Shown here: one piece after another, positions 46,029-54,988 of the stretch
How the letters are laid out: each line of letters starts with the position of its first letter
Position numbering within the stretch: the first letter of the stretch is position 1
Assembly (NCBI RefSeq): GCF_001612725.1
Contig: NZ_BDAZ01000024.1
Coordinates: forward strand, 124,001-188,000
DNA: 64,000 nt
Source: Nocardia anaemiae NBRC 100462
GTDB taxonomy: Bacteria; Actinomycetota; Actinomycetes; Mycobacteriales; Mycobacteriaceae
Direction of reading: 5' to 3'
Translations under genes and position numbers: made by a program
The notes under the pieces: model-generated
What the model saw: the letters and a program-made list of their open reading frames with translations, nothing else
The model's database searches: none
Told to the model about the DNA's origin: nothing

Positions 46029-46757
46029 GTGATTGTGTGCGAGACCATCGCCGAACTCGACGCCGCGGTCGCGGATTGCTTCGCCTGTCCGCGGCTGGTT
46101 GCTTGGCGGGAACGAGCGGCCAGGGAGAAGCGCGCCGCATACCGTGACGAAACCTATTGGGGCAGGCCGGTTCCCGGCTATGGTCCGGATGACGCACGGC
46201 TGCTGGTCGTCGGGCTCGCCCCGGCCGCCCACGGCGGCAATCGGACCGGGCGAATGTTCACCGGCGACCGCAGCGGGGACTTCCTCTATGCCGCCATGTA
46301 CAACGTCGGACTGACCAATCAACCGACCGCGGTGCGCCGCGACGACGGACTGCGGCTGATCGGCGCCCGGGTCACCGCGCCGGTGCATTGCGCGCCGCCG
46401 GACAATAAGCCGACGCCCGATGAGCGCGATCGCTGCAGTCACTGGCTGAAAACCGAATTGGGCCTGCTCACACCGACATTGCGGGCCGTGGTCGTGCTCG
46501 GTGCGTTCGGCTGGCAGGCGCTGCTTCCGGTGCTTGCCGGATCGGGTTGGACGGTACCGCGTCCACGGCCCAAGTTCGGGCACGGCGCACACGTTGTGCT
46601 GCCGCCGAACGTCGACGATCGAGCGCCGCTGCACCTGTTCGGCTGCTACCACGTCAGTCAGCAGAACACCTTCACCGGACGGCTGACCCCGGAAATGCTG
46701 GAGACGGTGCTGGCCGCCGCGGCCACCGCGGCTGGTCTCCCTGCCCGCCGGAGCTGA
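46029..46757 (+). CDS. udgB: type-5 uracil-DNA glycosylase (UdgB)
   Basis: UdgB removes uracil and some other deaminated bases from DNA. The 242-residue protein has the family-5 motif A GLAPAAHGGNRTGRMFTGD and late HLFGCYHVSQQNTFTGRL as motif B. Four Cys (CFACP, and CAPP later) could ligate a [4Fe-4S] cluster as in related enzymes. Start is a GTG at 46029. It stands alone, convergent with a hypothetical gene. Confidence 0.92.
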   Translation: MIVCETIAELDAAVADCFACPRLVAWRERAAREKRAAYRDETYWGRPVPGYGPDDARLLVVGLAPAAHGGNRTGRMFTGDRSGDFLYAAMYNVGLTNQPTAVRRDDGLRLIGARVTAPVHCAPPDNKPTPDERDRCSHWLKTELGLLTPTLRAVVVLGAFGWQALLPVLAGSGWTVPRPRPKFGHGAHVVLPPNVDDRAPLHLFGCYHVSQQNTFTGRLTPEMLETVLAAAATAAGLPARRS

Positions 46758-46761
46758 GCAG

Positions 46762-47403
46762 TCAGGACGGCGCGGTGATCCTGGTGATGACGGTAATGCC
46801 CTCGTGGGGCGCGACGGTGACGAACTGTCGGTAGGTGCGCACCGTCGCATCCGATCGGAATTCGGTGATAACGACGTCGAAGCGACCGTCGAGCATCGGC
46901 GTGATCATGACGCAGTGCTGGGTGCCGGGCGGAATCGACTTGATGCCCGCATCGATCAACGCGACCGAGGACACCGCCGCATCCGCTGTGGTCAATGCGC
47001 GTGCGTCCCTGCCCGAGCGGGTCACGTAATAGGCGTATTGGAAGGCCAGGATCACATCGGGACCGGACGCGGTCGACCCGGTTCCGTTGCCGCGCACCAA
47101 CTGTTCGGTGCGTATCGGCTCGCAGTTCGGTCCGCCGCCGAGCACCGGATCGGTGATCGTGGCCGTCGACTGCCGGGTATTGCTCGCCTCGGCCGTGTAC
47201 ACGAGCACCAATGCCACCGCCGCCAGCGTCCCGAAGATTGCGGCACTGCCGACCAGCCAGGGCCGACGCGGTGGACGCCGCTTCCGGCGATGTGGGCGCG
47301 TCGGGGGGAGGACACGTGGTGCGGGCCCGGACGGGAGCATGCCCGGCCACAGCGGATCGGCCGAGCCACTCCCGCGCACCATGATCTCGCCACACCCCTT
47401 CAC
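46762..47403 (-). CDS. membrane-anchored protein, probable DUF8176
   Basis: This 213-residue protein has a basic, Pro/Arg-rich cytoplasmic N-terminus, one membrane helix at about residues 50-70, and an extracytoplasmic domain of about 135 residues. That domain (DVILAFQYAYYVTRSGRDAR, then PPGTQHCVMITPMLDG) fits the DUF8176 group of secreted actinobacterial proteins, whose role is unknown. Two Cys (CEPI and HCVM) could form a disulfide outside. The start may instead be the ATG at 47382. Confidence 0.65.
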   Translation of the reverse strand: MKGCGEIMVRGSGSADPLWPGMLPSGPAPRVLPPTRPHRRKRRPPRRPWLVGSAAIFGTLAAVALVLVYTAEASNTRQSTATITDPVLGGGPNCEPIRTEQLVRGNGTGSTASGPDVILAFQYAYYVTRSGRDARALTTADAAVSSVALIDAGIKSIPPGTQHCVMITPMLDGRFDVVITEFRSDATVRTYRQFVTVAPHEGITVITRITAPS

Positions 47404-47834
47404 CGAGCCGCTGGGGCGACCCTTTCAATGCCGTTGTGCAATAACAAGATTGCATAGATGCGTCGGCAAGGCGACCGAATGGGCCGGACAGAACCGGTCA
47501 ATGGACCAGCACACTGCGCCCGAACCGCCCGCGGATGAGCGCGGTTCCTGCGAGTTTGGAGGTTTCCCACAACCGCCGGGCCGAAGGTTCGTAATGACGG
47601 GCATACCGTGATCAATCCGCGCCGGTATGCTCTTCCGGAAACGATGTCCAGCGGAAATACCAGCTCAGCAATGCATTTCGGTGCATTCGGCGGCATAGTA
47701 GAACGCCTGCGACGATGCCGCACGACAACGATGTCCGGCCGCCGTAGTCCGTCGAACGCCTGTCCAATTCGGATAAGGCTCTCGCCAGGACACCGAAAAC
47801 TGCGTTATCGGAAGACAAACCAGGAGTGACTCTC
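47404..47834. other. 431-bp intergenic region
   Basis: I see no gene here. A TGCAAT-N6-ATTGCA inverted repeat (47437-47454) lies close to the hypothetical gene and may be an operator. The rest is the leader of the ketosynthase gene, and the open stretches on either strand lack ribosome sites. Confidence 0.4.
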
Positions 47835-49085
47835 GTGCGAAACCCCTTTGCCGCCGACGGGCGATTCCCGAATATCGTCGTGACGAGTCTCGCGGCGACC
47901 ACATCGATCGCGGGTGATGTCGACGCGACGTGGAAGGGACTGCTCAACGGCGAGAGCGGAATCGACGTGCTGGAGGATCCCTTCGTCGAGGAGTACGACC
48001 TCCCGGTCCGCATCGGCGGTCACCTGAAGGTTCGCCCCGAGACCCTGCTGACCCGGGTCGAACAGCGTCGGATGGCCTATGTCGAACAGCTCGCGACGGT
48101 CCTCGGACGCGAGGTGTGGCGCAATGCGGGCAGTCCGGAGGTGGATCCCGAGCGGCTCGGTGTGGCGATCGGCACCGGGCTCGGCGGCGCCGATGCGATC
48201 ACCGATGCGAACAACAAGCTGAAAAACGGTGGCTACCGCAAGATTTCGCCGCTGGCCGTGCAGATGATCATGCCGAATGGCCCGTCGGCGGTCGTCGGTC
48301 TGGAATTGAAGGCGAAGGCGGGCGTGATCACGCCGGTCTCGGCGTGCTCGTCCGGGTCCGAGGCGATTGTCAACGCGTGGCGGATGATTGCGATGGGCGA
48401 CGCCGATATGGTCGTCACCGGCGGCGTCGAGGGATATATCGATGCCCTCCCGATCGCGTCCTTCACCATGATGCGCGCGATGAGCACCCGCAACGACGAT
48501 CCGAAGGGCGCCTCGCGTCCATTCGACAAGGATCGCGACGGTTTCGTCTTCGGCGAGGCCGGTGCGCTGATGGTCCTGGAGACCGAGGAGCATGCCAAGG
48601 CTCGTGGCGCGACCATCCACGCGCGCCTGCTCGGTGCCGGAATCACCTCCGACGGTTACCATTTGGTCGCTCCCGCCCCCGATGGCGACGGCGCGGCCCG
48701 CGCGATGACCCGGGCTATGCAGATCGCAGGCCTGACCTCCAAGGACATCACCCACGTCAACGCGCACGCGACCGCGACCCCGATCGGCGACACCGCCGAG
48801 GCGAACGCGATCAACAAGGCCGTCGGTAACCACGCCTCGGTGTACGCGCCGAAATCCGCACTCGGGCATTCGATCGGCGCGGTGGGCGCACTGGAATCGA
48901 TTCTGACCGTGCTCAGCATCCGCGACGGCATCGTGCCGCCCACCCTCAACCTGGACAACCAGGATCCGGAGATCGATCTGGATGTGGTGCACGGCGAGGC
49001 GCGCAACCAGGAGATCGAGTACGCGATCAACAACTCGTTCGGATTCGGCGGGCACAATGTCGCGCTGGCCTTCGGCCGGTACTAG
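47835..49085 (+). CDS. KasA-like beta-ketoacyl-ACP synthase II
   Basis: This 416-residue FAS-II elongating ketosynthase makes long-chain or mycolic-acid precursors. The nucleophile is Cys171 in SACSSGSEA, the same number as KasA; the two His follow in NAHATATPIGD and SALGHSIGAVGA with the Lys in PKSALGH. I chose the GTG at 47835 because CAGGAG precedes it by 8 bp and the length then matches KasA. It stands apart from fabD and acpM, unlike kasA/kasB in mycobacteria. It overlaps the convergent GNAT gene by 4 bp. Confidence 0.95.
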   Translation: MRNPFAADGRFPNIVVTSLAATTSIAGDVDATWKGLLNGESGIDVLEDPFVEEYDLPVRIGGHLKVRPETLLTRVEQRRMAYVEQLATVLGREVWRNAGSPEVDPERLGVAIGTGLGGADAITDANNKLKNGGYRKISPLAVQMIMPNGPSAVVGLELKAKAGVITPVSACSSGSEAIVNAWRMIAMGDADMVVTGGVEGYIDALPIASFTMMRAMSTRNDDPKGASRPFDKDRDGFVFGEAGALMVLETEEHAKARGATIHARLLGAGITSDGYHLVAPAPDGDGAARAMTRAMQIAGLTSKDITHVNAHATATPIGDTAEANAINKAVGNHASVYAPKSALGHSIGAVGALESILTVLSIRDGIVPPTLNLDNQDPEIDLDVVHGEARNQEIEYAINNSFGFGGHNVALAFGRY

Positions 49086-49933
49086 CGGACGAGGATGGCC
49101 CGCGGGTAGAGCAGCTGGAAGCCGAGCTTCTGGACGTTCTGCTGGGACTTCGAACCCGGCAGCGTCGTAACCACCGCGAGGTCGCAGCCCGCGGCCGCCG
49201 CGGCGGCGAGGCGCATCGACAGCATTGCGCCCTGCACGCCACGGCGGCGGAATTCGGGAAGGGTTGCCGCACCGCATAATTGGGCTATACCGTCGCTGAG
49301 GCGCAGGCTGGCGCCGCCAGCGGGCTTGCCGTCGATCACGGCGAGCGAGCCGACGAAACCGCTCGTCGCGGTGAGGTCGCGCTCGGCGGTCTCGATGGCC
49401 TCGCGCGGGAATTCCTCGTGCGAGGCGACGCCCTGGGTGTCCGGGGTGGCGAAGCCGTCGACGACGACATTCACCCAGGTCTCGAATTCGTCGTGCCCCA
49501 CATCGCGGATCTCGATGCCATCGGCCAGCTGAGCCCGCCGCCCCGACTCGAGCCGCAAGCCCAGCACATTCTCGAAGCCGAACAGCACATAACCGCGACG
49601 CGTGAGTCGTTCGACCACGGCCGGATCGGCCAGCGTGGAGACTTCGATCTGGACCGGCGCTTCCCGCTCGGCGAAGGCTTGTTCGACCGCGTCCAACTCG
49701 GCGTCATCGAAGGCAGCGCCGTTCATCCCGACGCCGACCACCTTGTCCAGCGGTGAACCCGGGCCCGCCCACACCGCGAGACCGCCGCCGATGGGGCGCA
49801 CCAGCACTCGCTGCCGCGGGTCCCGGCGCGCGGCCGCCCGCGCGCCCTCCTCGATCAGCGTGCGTTCGGCGTGCTCGACCCGCGCGGCGAGGTCCTGTCC
49901 GGCGAACAAACCCGGAGCGAATTCAGTCGGCAT
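49082..49933 (-). CDS. GNAT-family N-acetyltransferase
   Basis: This 283-residue protein has a divergent N-terminal half and a C-terminal GNAT domain. The acetyl-CoA loop is in LPEFRRRGVQGAMLSMRLAA, and AGCDLAVVTTLPGSKSQQN follows. Substrate is unknown. The stop overlaps the ketosynthase stop by a CTAG palindrome. Confidence 0.85.
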   Translation of the reverse strand: MPTEFAPGLFAGQDLAARVEHAERTLIEEGARAAARRDPRQRVLVRPIGGGLAVWAGPGSPLDKVVGVGMNGAAFDDAELDAVEQAFAEREAPVQIEVSTLADPAVVERLTRRGYVLFGFENVLGLRLESGRRAQLADGIEIRDVGHDEFETWVNVVVDGFATPDTQGVASHEEFPREAIETAERDLTATSGFVGSLAVIDGKPAGGASLRLSDGIAQLCGAATLPEFRRRGVQGAMLSMRLAAAAAAGCDLAVVTTLPGSKSQQNVQKLGFQLLYPRAILVR

Positions 49934-50090
49934 GAGAAATTCCTACCTTGTCGGTAGCGACGGATTCACTTGGTTTTCAGCGCCGTGCGGATTCGGCATG
50001 TCGGCAGCGCGCTATCCGACCACGGGCGGTGGTGCGAATCCGACCGCGGAAGGTCGTTCGGCAGACGCCCGGCGAACTATCGTGGGTGCT

Positions 50091-50987
50091 ATGCCTGTTA
50101 CCGACGGTACCGCTGTCGCCGAACCACCAGTCATCCCCGGGGTGCGCCGGTCGTTCGTGACAGCTCGCGATGTCCGGTTCCACGTCACCGAGTCCGGGCC
50201 GCAGGACGGTCGCCCGGTGGTGCTGCTGCACGGCTGGCCACAGCATCACTACGCCTATCGGGATCTACTCGCGGAGCCGCCCGAAGGACTCCGGATCATC
50301 GCCCCGGACCTGCCCGGCTATGGCTGGTCGGGACCGGCGCCACACCGGTGGTCGAAGGAGGACGTCGCCTCCGATGTGTTCGCCCTCCTCGATGCCCTCG
50401 GCCTGGAACGGGTGCTACTCGTCGGCCACGACTGGGGCGGTTATATCGGCTATCGCATGGTGCTGCGCGAACCCGAGCGCTTCGACGGGTACCTCGTGCT
50501 GAATATGGCCCATCCGTGGGTACCGCCGACGACGGTCATGCGACAGATCTGGCGCTTTCTCGCCTACCAGCCCTTGGTCGCCACGGTGGGGGTATCGCTG
50601 CAGCAGCGCACCCCATTCCTCGAATGGCTCATCAGCGGGGCGATCACCGACCACAGCAGGGTCGGTCCCGAGGTGATCCGCATATTCGCCGACCGCTTCC
50701 GCGATCCGGTCTGCGCCCGCGCCGCCACCGACACCTACCGCACCTTCTGGCTGCGCGAAATCCCGGAGGCCGCACGTCATCCGGAACGCCGCCGCGCCAC
50801 CATCCCGATCCGCGCCCTGTTCGGCGTAGACGACCCCGCCGTCCACCGCTCCCTGGCCGCGGCCGAAACCGCCCGCGCGGACGACTACACCTTCGAACCG
50901 GTAACCGGCTGTGGGCATTTCGTCGCCGACGAACGCCCCGAACTCGTCCGCGCCCGCCTGATCGAACTGGCGGCGGAGACGCAGTAG
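50091..50987 (+). CDS. alpha/beta hydrolase, epoxide-hydrolase/dehalogenase type
   Basis: This 298-residue alpha/beta hydrolase uses Asp114 as nucleophile in VGHDWGG, an aspartate rather than serine, as in epoxide hydrolases and haloacid or haloalkane dehalogenases. The oxyanion motif is LLHGWPQ, and the catalytic His is in GCGHFVADE near the end. No neighbour fixes the substrate. The ATG at 50091 was chosen because upstream residues are not conserved. Confidence 0.87.
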   Translation: MPVTDGTAVAEPPVIPGVRRSFVTARDVRFHVTESGPQDGRPVVLLHGWPQHHYAYRDLLAEPPEGLRIIAPDLPGYGWSGPAPHRWSKEDVASDVFALLDALGLERVLLVGHDWGGYIGYRMVLREPERFDGYLVLNMAHPWVPPTTVMRQIWRFLAYQPLVATVGVSLQQRTPFLEWLISGAITDHSRVGPEVIRIFADRFRDPVCARAATDTYRTFWLREIPEAARHPERRRATIPIRALFGVDDPAVHRSLAAAETARADDYTFEPVTGCGHFVADERPELVRARLIELAAETQ

Positions 50988-51016
50988 CCCTTGTCACTCG
51001 ATCAACGCCGCGCCGG

Positions 51017-51334
51017 TCATCTGTGCCGTGATGTGCCCGGCTCTACCCTCGGTAGCGTCGAAGTCACCGCGATCACGGCCAGACCGGCATCGCGGATGAT
51101 GCGGTCGAGGTCGTCGATGATGTCGCTTATCGCATCCCGCGTCCGATCCGCCCGCGCGGATGCGGCCGGCTCCCTGTCGAATTCGATACCGATCTTGTTG
51201 AGCTGCAGTCCGGTATCGAGCAGATTTCGCACCAAGTTGTCCGCGATCTCGGCGAAAGCAACTGTACTGGTGTCCCATTCACTGCTATCGATCTGCCGAC
51301 GCGTGGCGCTGTGATCGAACCGATTGTCCCACAT
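51017..51334 (-). CDS. truncated DosS-like histidine kinase-related protein
   Basis: This 105-residue protein resembles the HisKA_3 helix region of DosS/DevS-type sensor kinases: FAEIADNLVRNLLDTGLQLN, then RDAISDIIDDLDRIIRDA, which ends the helical pair. It has no His at the phospho-site (the usual ER-H position is not visible) and no HATPase domain. GAGGA lies before the ATG at 51334. Such stand-alone dimerisation domains may antagonise kinases. It could equally be an ancient remnant. The longer frame up to 51589 is not convincing. Confidence 0.6.
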   Translation of the reverse strand: MWDNRFDHSATRRQIDSSEWDTSTVAFAEIADNLVRNLLDTGLQLNKIGIEFDREPAASARADRTRDAISDIIDDLDRIIRDAGLAVIAVTSTLPRVEPGTSRHR

Positions 51335-51579
51335 AATAATTCCTCTTCCCGGACTGGTCCGCCGACCGCCCGGCCACCGATGGCCCCGAATTCGTTCAGC
51401 GCCGGAAGTACCCCACATCAGCTGCCGCAAACTTCGGCGGCCGCGGCGGCAGTCTCCGCTCCCGAACATAAGTTGCGCGAAGTGTGCTGAGCCTATTGCC
51501 ATGAGCGCCGCGGGGGGGGCAGTGTGAATATGTCGGTGGCGCCACCGGGGCGCTGCCCTGAACACCGAGGGAGTCGCTC

Positions 51580-52203
51580 GTGTACGCACGTTCTACGACT
51601 ATTCAGGCGCAACCCTCCGCGATCGATGCCGGGATTGCGCACGTACGCAACGAGGTAATGCCAGCTGTAGAAGACATACCCGGCTGTGTCGGACTATCGT
51701 TGCTGGTCGATCGCCAGTCCGGCAGGTGCATCGTCACTACCTCATGGGAAACCGAGGAGGCGATGAACGACAGCGCCGACCGGGTTCGCCCCATTCGAGA
51801 TCGTGCGGCGGCGGCGTTCGGCGACGGCGGCACCCAGATCGAGCAATGGGAAATCGCCGTCCTGCATCGTGATCACAGCGCACAGCAGGGCGCCTGCGCC
51901 CGCGTTGTCTGGATGAAGACCAACCCGGATCGGCAAGACGCGGCGATCGAGGCCTACAAATCCCAGGGCCTACCCGGCATGGAATCCCTGGAGGGATTCT
52001 GCAGCGCGAGCCTCTTGGTCGAGCGCGCATCCGGCCGCGGTGTCTCCTGCGTCACCTTCGACACCGCCGACGCCATGGAACGCAACCGCGAGGACGCGAC
52101 CGCACTGCGCGAGCGAATCACCCGGCAAGCCGGTATGCAGGTCACCGACATGTGCGAGTGCGAGCTGGCCATCGCGCACCTCCGCGTCCCCGAATTGGTG
52201 TAA
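51580..52203 (+). CDS. antibiotic biosynthesis monooxygenase-like protein
   Basis: This 207-residue protein has two ABM-like dimeric alpha/beta barrel halves in one chain, judged by VGLSLLVDRQSGRCIVTTSW in the first and CSASLLVERASGRGVSCVTF in the second. Members are small oxygenases or ligand-binding proteins. The GTG start follows GAGGGAG. The function is unknown. A hairpin (52216-52247) follows. Confidence 0.8.
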   Translation: MYARSTTIQAQPSAIDAGIAHVRNEVMPAVEDIPGCVGLSLLVDRQSGRCIVTTSWETEEAMNDSADRVRPIRDRAAAAFGDGGTQIEQWEIAVLHRDHSAQQGACARVVWMKTNPDRQDAAIEAYKSQGLPGMESLEGFCSASLLVERASGRGVSCVTFDTADAMERNREDATALRERITRQAGMQVTDMCECELAIAHLRVPELV

Positions 52204-52215
52204 ATCGCACGAATG

Positions 52216-52247
52216 CGGCTCCCGACCGGTTGATCGGTCGGGAGCCG
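52216..52247 (+). terminator. hairpin after the ABM-like gene
   Basis: A perfect 13-bp stem (52216-52228 with 52235-52247) closes over GTTGAT, 13 bp after the stop. No T-run follows, so it may stabilise or attenuate the transcript rather than end it cleanly. Confidence 0.6.
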
Positions 52248-52321
52248 TGAGCTGAATACCCACGAATCAAGCTCTAGGGCGCACAGAGGGAATTCAACAT
52301 TATCCGATGATTGGACTCCCA

Positions 52322-52754
52322 ATGATTATCAAGAAATTAGTGGAGACCGCTTTTTGGCCATCGCGTCAACGGGCATAGCCATGGCTACAGCGCACGGTGA
52401 GGGCATCCTGGCAAACCTCACCATGACCGGGGTGGACGGGCCGATCCCGTACACGACAACACTCGCGGCGGATCACAGCAGCGCTACTGGCGATCTGGCC
52501 TCGCGAAGTTCGAAGTGACACCCGATGCCGTCAACGTGATCGCCGACAACGGTGCGATCGTCGGCACGATCCCGACGACATTGCGTATGGAGACCGGCCA
52601 GAACTTCTCCCTCACGCCGTCACTCGGTGACACGGAGCGGACGCTGACGCTGAGATTGCAGAAATTTCAAGGTAAGGAGATGAGCGGGCGGCGGCAATCA
52701 GTTGGAGGTTCGGCCGCCACGAAGTGGGACCGGAAAGCAGAAAGCCCGGCCTGA
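52322..52754 (+). pseudogene. frameshifted secreted DUF8020-like protein
   Basis: Three frames together encode one recognisable small secreted protein. The first (from ATG 52322) gives MIIKKLVETA. The second, from about 52354, gives LAIASTGIAMATAHGE then PYTTTLAADHSSATGDL and stops at 52518. The third, from about 52500, gives KFEVTPDAVNVIADNG, then GTIPTTLRMETGQNFS to the stop at 52754. This matches the signal and body of small DUF8020-type secreted proteins of Nocardia that I recall. One shift sits at a run of five T; the other near 52495. Its end runs into the tRNA terminator. Confidence 0.65.
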
Positions 52755-52763
52755 GCCGGGCTT
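52741..52763 (-). terminator. terminator of tRNA-Ala
   Basis: A perfect 9-bp stem (52742-52750 with 52755-52763) with a CTGA loop lies 2 bp beyond the tRNA 3' end. On the minus strand it is followed by TTTCTG. Confidence 0.8.
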
Positions 52764-52764
52764 G

Positions 52765-52840
52765 TGGTGGAGCTAAGGGGAATCGAACCCCTGACCTTCT
52801 CGATGCGAACGAGACGCGCTACCAACTGCGCTATAGCCCC
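52765..52840 (-). tRNA. tRNA-Ala (CGC), encoded CCA
   Basis: The minus strand folds as a complete tRNA: 7-bp acceptor GGGGCTA/TAGCTCC, D arm, anticodon stem TCTCG/CGAGA around loop TTCGCAT giving anticodon CGC, and T arm with GGTTCGATTCC. The 3' CCA is encoded, so RNase Z trimming of this tRNA would be followed by no CCA addition. It reads alanine codon GCG. Confidence 0.95.
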
Positions 52841-52925
52841 GTGCGGCTCCGGGGAACCGCGCTGTGACACTGTATCAGGCGATGTGGACAGACTCCGAAT
52901 CGTGGCGTTGACCTGGATGGATGTG

Positions 52926-53999
52926 TCAGGCTCCGGCGGCGCGGCGGATGTCGCCGGTACCGCGGCGCAGGGCGCGGGCGGTGGCGGCGTCGAAGGTTTC
53001 CAGGTGTTCGAACATCGGATCTTCGTCGTCCACCTCGATAAGGGCGGAGCGGCGGCGCAGGGCACGGGCGGTGTCGCGGTCCATGACGCGCTGCGCGGCG
53101 CGCTGCTCGGCCTCACGTTCGGCCTCGATGTGCTCGCCGCGACTGCGGGCCAGGCGGGCGAGGCGACGGCGGCGGATTTCCTCCTCCATCCGGACTTGCT
53201 TGCGTAAGTACGCCAGGTAGGTCACCAGGACGAGCGCGGAGCCGCCGCAACCCCACCAGAACATGGGACTCAGCGCCACCGAAAGCCCGCCGCAGGCGAG
53301 GGCGGCCAGGACCAGGCCGAGTACCGCGCGCTGACGGAAGGTGTAGCGGGCCGCGCGCGCGATGGCATCGGCTTCCGGGTCGAAGCCGCCGCGGCCGCGC
53401 CGGGTCGGCACGAAATCCAAGTCGTCGGAGTCGGATTCGTCGAATCGAGCGGGCGCCGCCGTACGGGCCGGGGGGATTCGGGCACCGTTCGATTCGGTGT
53501 GCTCTAAAGCCACCCGGTCATCATCGGCGCTCGCCCGTTGCTTCGCAGCCGTTCGGGCCGTTGCGATTTCGGCATTATCGGAATGGACGGCGTCGAGTTC
53601 TTCGGCATCGTCGTCGAATTCACCAGCCGCGCCGTCGAATTCGGCATCGGTGGCGTCGATTTCGGCATCGAATTCCGCCGACCCGGCTTCGGGCGAGTTG
53701 TCCGCGGGATTATCTTCCTCGGTGACCTGCTCGTCGGCCGGTGGGGTCATCCGGTCCTCCGCATCATCGCTGTGGGAAAGCTTTCTCTGCACTCGGGTCG
53801 GTCGGTAATCCGGATCACTGTCGTGTCCGGCCGCCGGACCACTCTTGGTGCGCCGCTTGGAACCTCCGCGGTGCAATACGCGGGTCGCCAACGCCGCGTC
53901 GGTCGTCTGCCTGATCCTGGGGTGCCGGTCGGCGAGGATCGGGAACAGCACGAAGACCCAGAGCACGACCAAACCAATCCACAGGATCGAATTCGGCAT
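52926..53999 (-). CDS. glpR: divisome protein SepX/GlpR
   Basis: GlpR is the membrane receptor for the gephyrin-like protein Glp in actinobacterial cell division and polar growth. The 357-residue protein has a short N-terminal helix (about 5-25), a long acidic disordered middle, two helices (about 225-275) and a highly charged C-terminal coiled stretch (RKQVRMEEEIRRRRLARLAR). The MPNSILWIGLVVLWVFVLFP start and layout fit the family. Its partner glp lies two genes upstream, separated only by rimJ, so they form one division module. Confidence 0.88.
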   Translation of the reverse strand: MPNSILWIGLVVLWVFVLFPILADRHPRIRQTTDAALATRVLHRGGSKRRTKSGPAAGHDSDPDYRPTRVQRKLSHSDDAEDRMTPPADEQVTEEDNPADNSPEAGSAEFDAEIDATDAEFDGAAGEFDDDAEELDAVHSDNAEIATARTAAKQRASADDDRVALEHTESNGARIPPARTAAPARFDESDSDDLDFVPTRRGRGGFDPEADAIARAARYTFRQRAVLGLVLAALACGGLSVALSPMFWWGCGGSALVLVTYLAYLRKQVRMEEEIRRRRLARLARSRGEHIEAEREAEQRAAQRVMDRDTARALRRRSALIEVDDEDPMFEHLETFDAATARALRRGTGDIRRAAGA

Positions 54000-54325
54000 C
54001 TCGCCTCTGCACCTCCGTCCCCGCCGCATCGTCCGCTCGGCCCTTCGACCGGGTCGCACCGCGCCCCGTCGCGGTGCGTTCGCTCGCCGCAAAACGCCTC
54101 GGACGGACGGACGTCCGGCCGCCGTGAGGTGTATTCGGCACTGCCTCACAGGCTGGTTGCCGGTGGCACGGGACGCACCACCGACGTCCGTAGGTTAATT
54201 CCGTGTCGCACCAAGTTCGGTCAGGCGCGCCGTGCACATACGCCACACCTGTCACAGTTCCACCATCTTCGCCGCGCGGCGAAGACGGCCGGGCGCGCCG
54301 AAAACAGTACGGACGTACAGATATT

Positions 54326-54985
54326 TCAGGGCAGCGTGGCCCGCCCATCGCGCACCAGTCGATCGACGACGGTCCCCGCCACCTCCTCGACGGTGATGCC
54401 GACCAGCAGGTGATCACGCCAGGCCCCATCCACATCGAGGTAGCGTTTCAGCAGACCCTCCTCGCGGAACCCCACGTTGCGCAGAACCGCTTGACTCGCC
54501 AGGTTTTCCGGCCGCACGGTCGCCTCGACCCGATGTAATCCGGCGGGCCCGAAGCAGTGGTCGAGCCCGAGCGCCAACGCGGCCGTAGCCACGCCCTTAC
54601 CGCCCAAATCCTTGGCCACCCAATAACCGATCCACGCCGAACGCAGCGCGCCGCGCACGATATTGCCGATGGTCAGCTGCCCGCTGAACGCACCGTCGAC
54701 CTCGATCACGAGCGGGATCATGGCACCGCGCCTGGCCTCGGCCTTCAGACTCGACCACAGCGACGGCCAGTTCGACACGTGGTTGCGCGCCTCCCAGGCA
54801 CCGCGCCCGGTCGGTTCCCACGGCTCCAGATGCGCCCTGTCGCGCAACCGGATCCGGCTCCATGCCGCCGCATCGCGCAACCGCACCGGACGCAATGTCA
54901 CCTCCCCGGCCGCGACCCGCACCGGTCCAAGATGCGCGGGCCAACCGGGATGCTGCGTGACCCGGAACACATTCATCGTCTCCAC
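54326..54985 (-). CDS. rimJ: ribosomal-protein-alanine N-acetyltransferase RimJ-like
   Basis: This 219-residue GNAT enzyme acetylates the N-terminus of a ribosomal or other protein. The RimJ layout is visible: LRPVRLRDAAAWSRIRLRDR, AWIGYWVAKDLGGKGVATAA (acetyl-CoA loop) and HRVEATVRPENLASQAVLRN. It sits 3 bp downstream of glp on the same strand, as in mycobacteria. The 326 bp between it and glpR hold no gene. Confidence 0.92.
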   Translation of the reverse strand: METMNVFRVTQHPGWPAHLGPVRVAAGEVTLRPVRLRDAAAWSRIRLRDRAHLEPWEPTGRGAWEARNHVSNWPSLWSSLKAEARRGAMIPLVIEVDGAFSGQLTIGNIVRGALRSAWIGYWVAKDLGGKGVATAALALGLDHCFGPAGLHRVEATVRPENLASQAVLRNVGFREEGLLKRYLDVDGAWRDHLLVGITVEEVAGTVVDRLVRDGRATLP

Positions 54986-54988
54986 GCC

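Noticed and set aside
51335..51589. N-terminal extension of the DosS-like protein
   Set aside because: The added 85 residues are Arg-rich and not conserved in type, whereas an ATG at 51334 has a good ribosome site.
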